Assembly (NCBI GenBank): GCA_027000765.1
Contig: JALTNJ010000146.1
Coordinates: 1-15,198 of the forward strand
Reading direction: 5' to 3'
DNA: 15,198 nt
Source of the DNA: Nitrososphaeria archaeon
GTDB taxonomy: Archaea > Thermoproteota > Nitrososphaeria > Geothermarchaeales > JDFR-13
Each line of letters opens with the position of its first letter. The first letter of the stretch is position 1. This document shows positions 6,605 through 13,230 of this stretch, in pieces. Under the pieces are notes generated by a model, which saw only the letters and a program-made list of their open reading frames with translations, made no database searches and had not been told where the DNA came from. The position numbers and the translations under genes were made by a program.

Positions 6605-9139
6605 TTATCCACCACCTCTGAATACAAGCATGCAGTCAAAGTCCTGTAACTCCCCTGTGGAGCCTATCATTATTATCTCGTTATACTCTCTGTTCACCCA
6701 TGTCTCCAGCTGATCATGGTAATGTTTGTTAAAGGGATTGCCACTATTGCCACCTGGTAACACTATATAGCCCCAGAGTTTGTTTTCATCTGCTGGCTGT
6801 AGATTTGCTATGTATCTGATGCTTGATGCTCCACCTACTATATATGGCATCTTCTCAGGGTTAAAGCCAGCTACACAGACCGTGTATAGTCCTCCCTGCC
6901 CATCATACTCTGGATAGTTCAGCCATGTAAGTATGTCTCCAACAGGATGCTTTATACGGTATCTCAGGACATTACCCCATCTCCAGTTCTCCATGTCGTC
7001 GCCAAACTCACTCTTTAGTTTATTGACAGCATCATTGAGGGTATTTGCCAAGAGTATCTTAATATCACCGCCAATCCACCGGGTATAGCCAATTGGTAGG
7101 TTATTGTCAACAGCCATTCTAAGATAGTATTCAGTTGTCTCCATAGGTATTAACCCTACCCCAATACCGGCTTTCTCCGCCTCATCACCCCATAGCCCCC
7201 TGTGGAGGTTATATAACCATGCAACATATATGCTTGGAGCAATTTGATCTGAGCTCATCTCCCTATCCCACTCACTTAATAAATTAAGCGCCTGCAATGC
7301 ATCCTCAGTAAGCGAAGCTTTTTTGACTAGCTGTAGCATCATAGGTAGTAGATAGTCTGCACTCAAACTATGTATATCCCTCTGAATACGCATCATATCC
7401 TCTATGGAGATCTTCCCCTTTTTAGCCAATGTCTCTTGAATGAGGGTAGCGATCCTTTCATATCTATATCTATCTGCCCAGCGCCAGCCAAGGTAATAGG
7501 GATAGTCACTGGGGACAAGCCTGTTGTTAGCTGTAGCTACAAATCCCTCCTCAGGGTTTATCGCATGGGGAATATCCTCGAATGGTATGAAGCTAATCCA
7601 TTCTCCCTCCCCAGCACTTCCATTAAAAGGTAAGAAACCCATGTTAGGAATCTCAATATCCCCTACGGTGATTATAGGACGATTACCCCTAATCGGGTAT
7701 AAGCCCGCTGGATAATATAGTATATTCCCTTTGTCATCCGCCGCTACAAGGTTCTGGGCTGGAACGGAGAAGTATCTGGCGCCTCTTATCATGTCATAGA
7801 TGTCTTCCGCGAAATTATAATAGTAGAAGGCGACCAGCTCAAGAGTGGGGAGATGCCCAGTCCACCGCATAGCGTATTTTACCCCTTTATATTCATACAA
7901 GGGCCCGTGAACAGTAATGTTCACTGTGAAGGGAATGGTCTCTAGAACACCGTTATTATTCACGATTATATCTTCATGCACTCGCTTAGGCTCAAGCCAC
8001 ATTCCATTATAGAGGTACCTCTCACCATCCCACTTATAATAGTAGAAGTCGAGGACATCTGCACCGACATTTGTAAAGCCCCACGCCACATGTGTATTCC
8101 TCCCTATTATAATGAAGGGTATCCCTGGGAAGGTAACGCCGAAGACCGTGGCCTTGCCTTTGAAAATCAACTCAGCTTCGTACCATACAGGGGGAGCTTG
8201 TAGACTTAAATGCGGGTCATTAGCTAACAATGGATATCCAGTATCAGTGATTTTCCCAGATACAACCCAGTTATTTGACATCGCTAGTCCAGTTATCCTC
8301 CTGATTAACATCTCATTTTCTTCAAATATCCTGATTAAATCCTTTAGTGAATCTAAGGTGTTTGGAGGCGCTGTATATGGTGTATGTGCGACTACCTTGC
8401 TGGAGACAGTGAAGGAGCTTAATATTGGTAGGTTTAGACTGGCGTTTAATAGATCTAGATCCAACAATGCCTCATACCCATTTGCCTCTAGGAATGATAA
8501 TAGCTGTAGATCCTGTGTTCCCCCTGCTAATCCCCACGATATTAGTCTCCCAATTGCAAGTGAGTCTACTGGAGTCCATGGCTCTGGCTCTGCACCTAAG
8601 AGATAATATTCAGGTGGTAGTGCATGCCGTTCCTTTGCATATTCAATAAATAGATTAATCCCTTCTGTATACGCCTCCATATAGCTGAGAAGCTCTTTAA
8701 ACGACGAGTTCGACACTATAACCCTGTATGATTCTCCCGCTGCACGGTGAAGACCTATTACCTTAAAATGTTTGTCTGTCTCTATGAAATCAGGGCCAAA
8801 GAGTTCACTTAACCTACCTGACGCATATCTACGCATGAGATCCATTTGGAAGAGTCTATCCTTAGCCTGGATAAAACCGAATACAAGGTAAAGATCCTTC
8901 GGTGAACTAGCTTCTATGTATGGTATCCCTGTATTATCATATTTGACAATGACGTCTCTCTCTAAGTATGGAACGAGTATGTCCAGGTTCATCGAGCCAG
9001 AGACGGGAACTACTCCCAATGGACCTAGGATTGGGTTAATGATCTTCTGTAGTATAGAGACCATGTTAACGGCTCCAAATAGTAGAAGGAGTATAATAAC
9101 TCCAACTAAAACCTTTGCCAGGACAACACGATTACTCAT
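6605..9139 (-). CDS. Membrane-anchored penicillin acylase family Ntn hydrolase
   Basis: An 844-residue precursor of the penicillin amidase family, N-terminal nucleophile hydrolases that cleave N-acyl bonds (beta-lactam side chains, acyl-homoserine lactones, N-acyl amides). Residues ~7-30 form one hydrophobic segment that probably anchors the enzyme facing outside. The alpha-chain region carries VKYDNTGIPYIEA (65-77) and FGFIQAKDRLFQMDLMRR (87-104). The expected nucleophile after self-cleavage is S288 in SNNWVVSG. The beta chain has NDPHL (307-311), GRNTHVAWGFTN (346-357), and the oxyanion/Asn region TANNR (536-540) followed by ADRYRYERI, which supplies the usual arginine. The residue before S288 is methionine where glycine is common. 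The gene is first in a two-gene operon and has only AT-rich sequence before its ATG, probably leaderless. The substrate is unknown; among fatty-acid genes an N-acyl amide or lipid is plausible. Confidence 0.92.
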   Translation of the reverse strand: MSNRVVLAKVLVGVIILLLLFGAVNMVSILQKIINPILGPLGVVPVSGSMNLDILVPYLERDVIVKYDNTGIPYIEASSPKDLYLVFGFIQAKDRLFQMDLMRRYASGRLSELFGPDFIETDKHFKVIGLHRAAGESYRVIVSNSSFKELLSYMEAYTEGINLFIEYAKERHALPPEYYLLGAEPEPWTPVDSLAIGRLISWGLAGGTQDLQLLSFLEANGYEALLDLDLLNASLNLPILSSFTVSSKVVAHTPYTAPPNTLDSLKDLIRIFEENEMLIRRITGLAMSNNWVVSGKITDTGYPLLANDPHLSLQAPPVWYEAELIFKGKATVFGVTFPGIPFIIIGRNTHVAWGFTNVGADVLDFYYYKWDGERYLYNGMWLEPKRVHEDIIVNNNGVLETIPFTVNITVHGPLYEYKGVKYAMRWTGHLPTLELVAFYYYNFAEDIYDMIRGARYFSVPAQNLVAADDKGNILYYPAGLYPIRGNRPIITVGDIEIPNMGFLPFNGSAGEGEWISFIPFEDIPHAINPEEGFVATANNRLVPSDYPYYLGWRWADRYRYERIATLIQETLAKKGKISIEDMMRIQRDIHSLSADYLLPMMLQLVKKASLTEDALQALNLLSEWDREMSSDQIAPSIYVAWLYNLHRGLWGDEAEKAGIGVGLIPMETTEYYLRMAVDNNLPIGYTRWIGGDIKILLANTLNDAVNKLKSEFGDDMENWRWGNVLRYRIKHPVGDILTWLNYPEYDGQGGLYTVCVAGFNPEKMPYIVGGASSIRYIANLQPADENKLWGYIVLPGGNSGNPFNKHYHDQLETWVNREYNEIIMIGSTGELQDFDCMLVFRGGG
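6609..6618 (-). promoter_or_regulatory. Ribosome binding site of the small membrane protein inside the acylase end
   Basis: GAGGTGGTGG on the minus strand also encodes the glycine-rich end of the acylase. It lies a few bases before the ATG at 6604. Confidence 0.7.
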
Positions 9140-9157
9140 ATTAAATAAAATAATATC

Positions 9158-9174
9158 CTTAAATCAATTTTAAA
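9158..9174 (-). promoter_or_regulatory. Possible TATA region for the acylase gene
   Basis: The minus strand has two TTTAA elements, centred about 22 and 31 nt before ATG 9139, and no ribosome binding site. Either could direct a leaderless transcript; I cannot choose between them. Confidence 0.35.
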
Positions 9175-9220
9175 TCCATTTTACATTATTAAAATAGTGA
9201 TAGGAGGGGTCAGAGCTGAT

Positions 9221-11227
9221 CTACTCTTCCTTCCCGGTATCTTGAGAACGGCTTATATCCAATAATTCTGCAATGTCGATTACCTCGATGTCGTCGCCAG
9301 CCTCACTCTTCAACATTATTTTACAGAATGGACAGGCTACACATAGTTTCTTCGCTCCAGTGGATATGGCTTCATCCGTCCTCATCCTACTTATCCTCTC
9401 TCCTCTCTTTATCTCAAAGAATAAATGTCCTCCTCCACCTCCACAGCAGAAGCTCTGCTCCCTAGACCTACCCATCTCAATCAGTTTGTCTCCCACAATA
9501 TTCTTAATGACCTCCCTAGGCTCGTTATATATGTTATTCCACCTTCCTAGATAACATGGGTCATGGTATGTCACATCCTCACCAAGCTTATTTAATCCAG
9601 TTATTTGCCCCTTGTTAATTAGCTCAGCCAGGAGCTGTGAATGATGTACTACATCCAGCTCCACACCGAAGTAGGGATATTCATATTTAAAGACGTTATA
9701 GCCATGGGGACAGTTTACCAGTAGCTTATCGAAAGCATATCTACCTAGCAGTTCTTTATTCATATTTACTAACTCCTTGAACATCAGCTCGTCCCCTATT
9801 CTCCTAGCAGGTTCTCCACAGCAGTTCTCCTCAGGTAGTATCGCCACCTTCAATCCACTTGACACAAGTAGTTTTAACAGGGACTTGGCGATAGTCTTGT
9901 CAGCAGGATCATAGGATGTTTGACAACCCATCCAATATATGTAGTCATATTTTTTTCCTTCATCAGCGATCTCGACACCAGTCTCATTAACGAGCTCCTG
10001 TATAAACTGCTCTCTATCCGCCGGGTTGCTGCCCATGGGGTTTCCATATCTCATCAAGTTATATGAGACTTGAAGCACCTCCTCTGGAGTCTCCTCACCT
10101 TTTCCAAGGAGATATCTCCGCATATCAATGATCGACTCAACATGATGTATCAACATGGGGCATTGATATACACATGCTCCACAGGTTACACATGACCATA
10201 TGATATCTGATTCAACGTATTTAGGCACTATATCCTCTTCAAACAATCCCTTATCCATCAGTCTCCTAAGGGTTAGCATCAGATCCATTGGGCTCAAAGG
10301 CTTCCCACTTAACGCAGCGGGACAGTTGTCTGTACAACGTGCACATTTTATACATGCATCATAATCAAGCCTCTGCTTCCATGTAAACTCCGATAACTTT
10401 CCAACGCCGGGAATCCCTCCCTTCTCAACGATCTCATCGATATTGGGAATAGCCTGGAACTCTTGTGGCGCATATGTTCTTGCGAAAAACGTGTTTAAAA
10501 CTCCACCCGCAATTATATGGAATAGTTTCGTATATGGGAGATAGGCTACCATGAAGACCGCGAGTAGGAGATGGATGGACCAGATAGTTTTATATATGAA
10601 CTGGAGGTTTGGTAAGGAAGAGAAGTATTTGACCAGCGTTATGCCTACCGGATCCCATCCGTTTATCCACTCCATTCTATATGCAGCGGTGGATACAGTG
10701 TCTAGAATATATCCCGTGAATAAGATCACAAGTAATATGAATAGAATAAGGTTATCCTCAACATCATTTGGCAAATATTTTGATCTAAAGAACATCCTTC
10801 TTGCAAAAGCCATTAAAATACCGATGATTGCCAAGACCCCGGCTATGTTAAGGGCAAGCTTAAATACTAGATATGGACCGTCTGTCAAAAACCTAATGCC
10901 AAATAGTTTTAGAGTTAAATCGGCTTCCAAAGCCCTTAATACTGTTCCTATTAAGAGGATTATAAAACCTACGTATATTAGAATGTGCATAACACCTTCA
11001 TAAGGCCTGTACAAAACTTTTTTCTGTAACAATCCATATCTTATGAAGTTGTTTAATCGTAGGCCTAGGTTATCGAGACTCGGCTTTTCACCTCCATAGG
11101 TCCATCTACGATAGGCCCTCCATACTCCATAGAGGAAGATCACTGTACCCAAGACTAGGGATATGTATACCAATAACTCGATTTCCTCCACATACAGGAA
11201 ATGCTCAATATAGATATTTTGGCTCAA
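9221..11227 (-). CDS. Membrane b-heme/iron-sulfur CCG-domain oxidoreductase, probable Etf:quinone oxidoreductase (EMO type)
   Basis: This 668-residue protein joins a NarI/HdrE-like membrane domain (helices at about 17-36, 80-98, 120-141, 159-177, 214-232) to an HdrD-like soluble part. Histidines H81, H219 and H237 are candidate b-heme ligands. Two [4Fe-4S] motifs follow: C292-C295-C298-C302P and C346-C349-C352-C356P. Then come two CCG domains: C435, C469-C470, C506; and C558, C594-C595, C632, C635. Proteins of this architecture beside etfBA act as Etf:methylmenaquinone oxidoreductases in syntrophic fatty-acid oxidisers, carrying electrons from acyl-CoA dehydrogenases into the membrane. EtfB and EtfA lie immediately upstream on the same strand, which strongly suggests the same role here. 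The start is a TTG with GGAGGGGT 5 nt before it. A heterodisulfide-reductase-like role is the alternative, but no CoB/CoM genes are visible. Confidence 0.92.
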   Translation of the reverse strand: MSQNIYIEHFLYVEEIELLVYISLVLGTVIFLYGVWRAYRRWTYGGEKPSLDNLGLRLNNFIRYGLLQKKVLYRPYEGVMHILIYVGFIILLIGTVLRALEADLTLKLFGIRFLTDGPYLVFKLALNIAGVLAIIGILMAFARRMFFRSKYLPNDVEDNLILFILLVILFTGYILDTVSTAAYRMEWINGWDPVGITLVKYFSSLPNLQFIYKTIWSIHLLLAVFMVAYLPYTKLFHIIAGGVLNTFFARTYAPQEFQAIPNIDEIVEKGGIPGVGKLSEFTWKQRLDYDACIKCARCTDNCPAALSGKPLSPMDLMLTLRRLMDKGLFEEDIVPKYVESDIIWSCVTCGACVYQCPMLIHHVESIIDMRRYLLGKGEETPEEVLQVSYNLMRYGNPMGSNPADREQFIQELVNETGVEIADEGKKYDYIYWMGCQTSYDPADKTIAKSLLKLLVSSGLKVAILPEENCCGEPARRIGDELMFKELVNMNKELLGRYAFDKLLVNCPHGYNVFKYEYPYFGVELDVVHHSQLLAELINKGQITGLNKLGEDVTYHDPCYLGRWNNIYNEPREVIKNIVGDKLIEMGRSREQSFCCGGGGGHLFFEIKRGERISRMRTDEAISTGAKKLCVACPFCKIMLKSEAGDDIEVIDIAELLDISRSQDTGKEE

Positions 11228-11232
11228 ACCCG

Positions 11233-11240
11233 ACCCCTCC
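11233..11240 (-). promoter_or_regulatory. Ribosome binding site supporting a TTG start
   Basis: GGAGGGGT on the minus strand ends 5 nt before the TTG at 11227 and is the best Shine-Dalgarno match there. Confidence 0.7.
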
Positions 11241-11263
11241 TTAACACAAAGTTTTTATTTAAA

Positions 11264-11275
11264 CCCTTAAAAGGG
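11264..11275 (-). promoter_or_regulatory. Inverted repeat containing a TATA-like core before the membrane oxidoreductase
   Basis: Five-base arms CCCTT/AAGGG flank two bases. The minus strand reads CCCTTTTAAGGG, with TTTTAA about 42 nt before the TTG start. It fits a promoter core giving a leader of about 16 nt, possibly overlapped by an operator. The repeat is short and could be chance. Confidence 0.35.
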
Positions 11276-11324
11276 CGCTATACTCTACCTCAACTATGAA
11301 AAACTAAATTTACTTTGTTGTAAT

Positions 11325-11331
11325 AAAAAAA
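11325..11331 (-). terminator. T-tract after etfA
   Basis: Seven T on the minus strand begin 5 nt after the etfA stop. They suggest that etfBA can end here and that the downstream membrane oxidoreductase is partly transcribed from its own promoter. Confidence 0.5.
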
Positions 11332-11336
11332 TAAGG

Positions 11337-12257
11337 TTAGAGACCTTTCTTCTCCTTAAGTTTCTTGATGAAAACGGGTAAGAACTGATATAGGTCTGCG
11401 ACCACACCATAGTCAGAGAATGTAAAGATAGGTGCATTCTTATCCTTGTTCACAGCAACTATTACCTTCGTATCACTTGCTGCCATAATATGCTGAGGAG
11501 CACCTGATATACCCACTGCGATATATAGCTTACCCCTAATCTTCTTACCAGATATACCGATCCACCTGTCTTCCCCTAGCCATTTGAAGTCAGCTGCCAC
11601 CGGTCTTGAACATCCAACCTCGCCACTTAAAAGCTCTGCCAATTCAAAGGCCATCGCCAAGTCATCCTTCGCCTTGAAACCTCGCCCAACACCTACTATT
11701 ATCTCTGCAGCCTCGAGGTCGACAGCACCCTTCTCCTTAGGCAGAACCTCAACAACTTTAGTGACACCGTCTATGACTTGCAACTCCTCAAACTCAGGTG
11801 TAGCCTCAGCATCAGATACCTTGAACTTCTTAGCTGGGACGGTTACGGCAATAGGCGTCTTAAAGCCATACAACGCGGTTGCCCTGCCACCCATTATTGC
11901 ACGCTCTAGATAAGTAGTGTCTCCAGCTTTTGATATACCTGAGACCTCGGTAATCATCGGCATGTTATTGACCGACGCAACCCTAGAGAGTATCTCTGTA
12001 CCATTTTTCTCTGCGGGCCCAACAACTATCTCCAACGTCACTTTCTCAATGACCTTTGATACTGTGTTTGCCACCGCCTCTGGAGAAGCGTCTGGCATTG
12101 AGAATATCTTTGTAAATCCTTTAACCTCCTCAACCTGATTCCCATATAGTAAGCCATATGCTTCGATAGATTCCCCTAGTTCACTGGCTAAAACCTGTAT
12201 AAATCCAAGTCCATCTATTAGATGAGATGTTTTATTACCGATTACCAACGCCTTCAT
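11337..12257 (-). CDS. etfA: Electron transfer flavoprotein alpha subunit
   Basis: The 306-residue alpha subunit of Etf, the FAD-binding soluble carrier that accepts electrons from acyl-CoA dehydrogenases. The N-terminal Etf domain spans ~1-175. The C-terminal FAD domain has the family signature: CSRPVAAD (216-223, with R218), WIGISGKKI (232-240), LYIAVGISGAPQH (244-256), NKDKNAPIF (270-278) and SDYGVVADL (281-289). Its ATG follows the etfB stop by 4 nt with a GGTGAGGGTG site in the etfB tail, so the two subunits are co-translated. Downstream lies the membrane oxidoreductase that probably reoxidises it. The N-terminal domain is compact with no added ferredoxin domain, so it is a plain EtfA. 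The sequence alone does not settle whether this Etf bifurcates electrons. Confidence 0.97.
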   Translation of the reverse strand: MKALVIGNKTSHLIDGLGFIQVLASELGESIEAYGLLYGNQVEEVKGFTKIFSMPDASPEAVANTVSKVIEKVTLEIVVGPAEKNGTEILSRVASVNNMPMITEVSGISKAGDTTYLERAIMGGRATALYGFKTPIAVTVPAKKFKVSDAEATPEFEELQVIDGVTKVVEVLPKEKGAVDLEAAEIIVGVGRGFKAKDDLAMAFELAELLSGEVGCSRPVAADFKWLGEDRWIGISGKKIRGKLYIAVGISGAPQHIMAASDTKVIVAVNKDKNAPIFTFSDYGVVADLYQFLPVFIKKLKEKKGL

Positions 12258-12261
12258 ATTT

Positions 12262-13059
12262 CTACACCCTCACCACTCCTTCTTCAATTAATTTGTCGAT
12301 AAGTTTCTCCGCAATCTCCTCGAGGTTCTCACCCTCGATTATCATGTTCTTCCTAGAGACGGTGACCAGCTTTATATCGTCGAACGGAAATAGTTTCTCA
12401 GGTGCATCCATCCCAATCTCGCTAATGGTATATGCTTTATAGGGCTTTGCAAACGACTTCCTGATCTGTAGTAGAGTCGGTAGACGTGGCTGGTTGATTT
12501 CCCCAGTTACACTGACCACCGCTGGGAGAGGCAGCTCCACAACCTGTAGGACATCCTCAAGATCCCTTGTAACCTTAACGGCGCCATTTATAACCTCGAT
12601 TTTCCTCGCGAAGGTAGCCACGGGATATCCCAGCTTATATGCGATCCTCACTGGAAGCTGCGCCGACATCATATCCATAGAACCTTCTCCAGCCAAGATA
12701 AGTCCAAAGTCTCCAGTTTTCTTGATTAAATTACTGAGTACCTCGGCGGTTACCGAGACGTCACCAGGCAGTATAGTGTCGTCCACGACTACGTGAGCTT
12801 CATCAGCCCCCAGTGCCAGCGCCTCCCTCATCACATTCTCTATCTCCCTAGCCCTTTTGTCCACCGGACCCCATGTTAATACAGAGAAAGCCACTACCTT
12901 ACCGCCAAGTTCACCCTTGATCCTAACCGCCTCCGCCACAGCATTCCTGTCATACTCACTAATCGCTAGAGGTATTGAATCAAATAGTATCCTTCCCTCT
13001 GAATCAGCCTTGATCATATTCACATCTAGAGAAGCCTTTACTAGAACAGCTATATCCAT
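12262..13059 (-). CDS. etfB: Electron transfer flavoprotein beta subunit
   Basis: The 265-residue partner of EtfA; together they form the heterodimeric flavoprotein. Visible family features: VLVKASLDV at 5-13, SEYDRNAVAEAVRIK (34-48, the usual NPYD..A.E.A segment), ALALGADEAHVV (80-91), the nucleotide-binding loop LAGEGSMDMMSAQLPVRIAYKLGYP (122-146), and the LPAVVSVTGEINQPRLPTL signature (starting near 178). The loop with S127, D129 and Q134 is where AMP or a second FAD sits. The start is an ATG with GAGGTGATT 13066-13074 well placed before it and a TATA-like box at 13098-13105. It is the first gene of etfBA. No fixC or fixX homologue is seen next to it; the CCG membrane protein takes that place. 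A bifurcating or standard role is not decided. Confidence 0.96.
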   Translation of the reverse strand: MDIAVLVKASLDVNMIKADSEGRILFDSIPLAISEYDRNAVAEAVRIKGELGGKVVAFSVLTWGPVDKRAREIENVMREALALGADEAHVVVDDTILPGDVSVTAEVLSNLIKKTGDFGLILAGEGSMDMMSAQLPVRIAYKLGYPVATFARKIEVINGAVKVTRDLEDVLQVVELPLPAVVSVTGEINQPRLPTLLQIRKSFAKPYKAYTISEIGMDAPEKLFPFDDIKLVTVSRKNMIIEGENLEEIAEKLIDKLIEEGVVRV

Positions 13060-13065
13060 TTAAGT

Positions 13066-13074
13066 AATCACCTC
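13066..13074 (-). promoter_or_regulatory. Ribosome binding site of etfB
   Basis: GAGGTGATT on the minus strand is 6 nt before the etfB ATG and matches the anti-Shine-Dalgarno sequence well. Confidence 0.75.
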
Positions 13075-13097
13075 ATTAATTTCCTCCTTTACACACC

Positions 13098-13105
13098 TTA
13101 AAATA
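13098..13105 (-). promoter_or_regulatory. TATA-like box of etfBA
   Basis: TATTTTAA on the minus strand is about 42 nt before the etfB ATG, which predicts a very short leader that just includes the ribosome binding site. Confidence 0.45.
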
Positions 13106-13125
13106 TTAGAGGTTAACGAGTAAAC

Positions 13126-13132
13126 AAAAAAA
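13126..13132 (-). terminator. T-tract between the FadD-like ligase and etfB
   Basis: Seven T on the minus strand lie upstream of the etfBA promoter. They are the second of two T-tracts in the 171-nt gap and would stop read-through from the ligase gene. Confidence 0.4.
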
Positions 13133-13209
13133 GATGACTATATGTAATAAATACATAGGCTAATATATAGACATGTAAAAACTATTGGAAAACCATCCCT
13201 AGAAAATTA

Positions 13210-13220
13210 ATAAATAAAAA
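13210..13220 (-). terminator. T-rich terminator after the FadD-like ligase
   Basis: TTTTTATTTAT on the minus strand starts about 10 nt after the ligase stop, without a hairpin. Confidence 0.5.
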
Positions 13221-13230
13221 GTTAGAGAAG

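Noticed and set aside
8112..8606. Long plus-strand open frame of 164 codons opposite the acylase
   Set aside because: It lies wholly inside the well-supported acylase gene, its translation shows no known motif, and it has no ribosome binding site; it is a shadow frame.
10551..11003. Plus-strand open frame of 150 codons opposite the membrane oxidoreductase
   Set aside because: It is antisense to membrane helices of a clear gene and its composition looks like a reverse-complement shadow.
9221..11227. Calling this protein a heterodisulfide reductase subunit HdrD/HdrDE
   Set aside because: The domains are similar, but the etfBA neighbours and the fatty-acid context fit an Etf-quinone role better.
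11337..13059. Calling the Etf electron-bifurcating
   Set aside because: No acyl-CoA dehydrogenase or FixX partner is adjacent, and the diagnostic EtfB residues could not be resolved without alignment.
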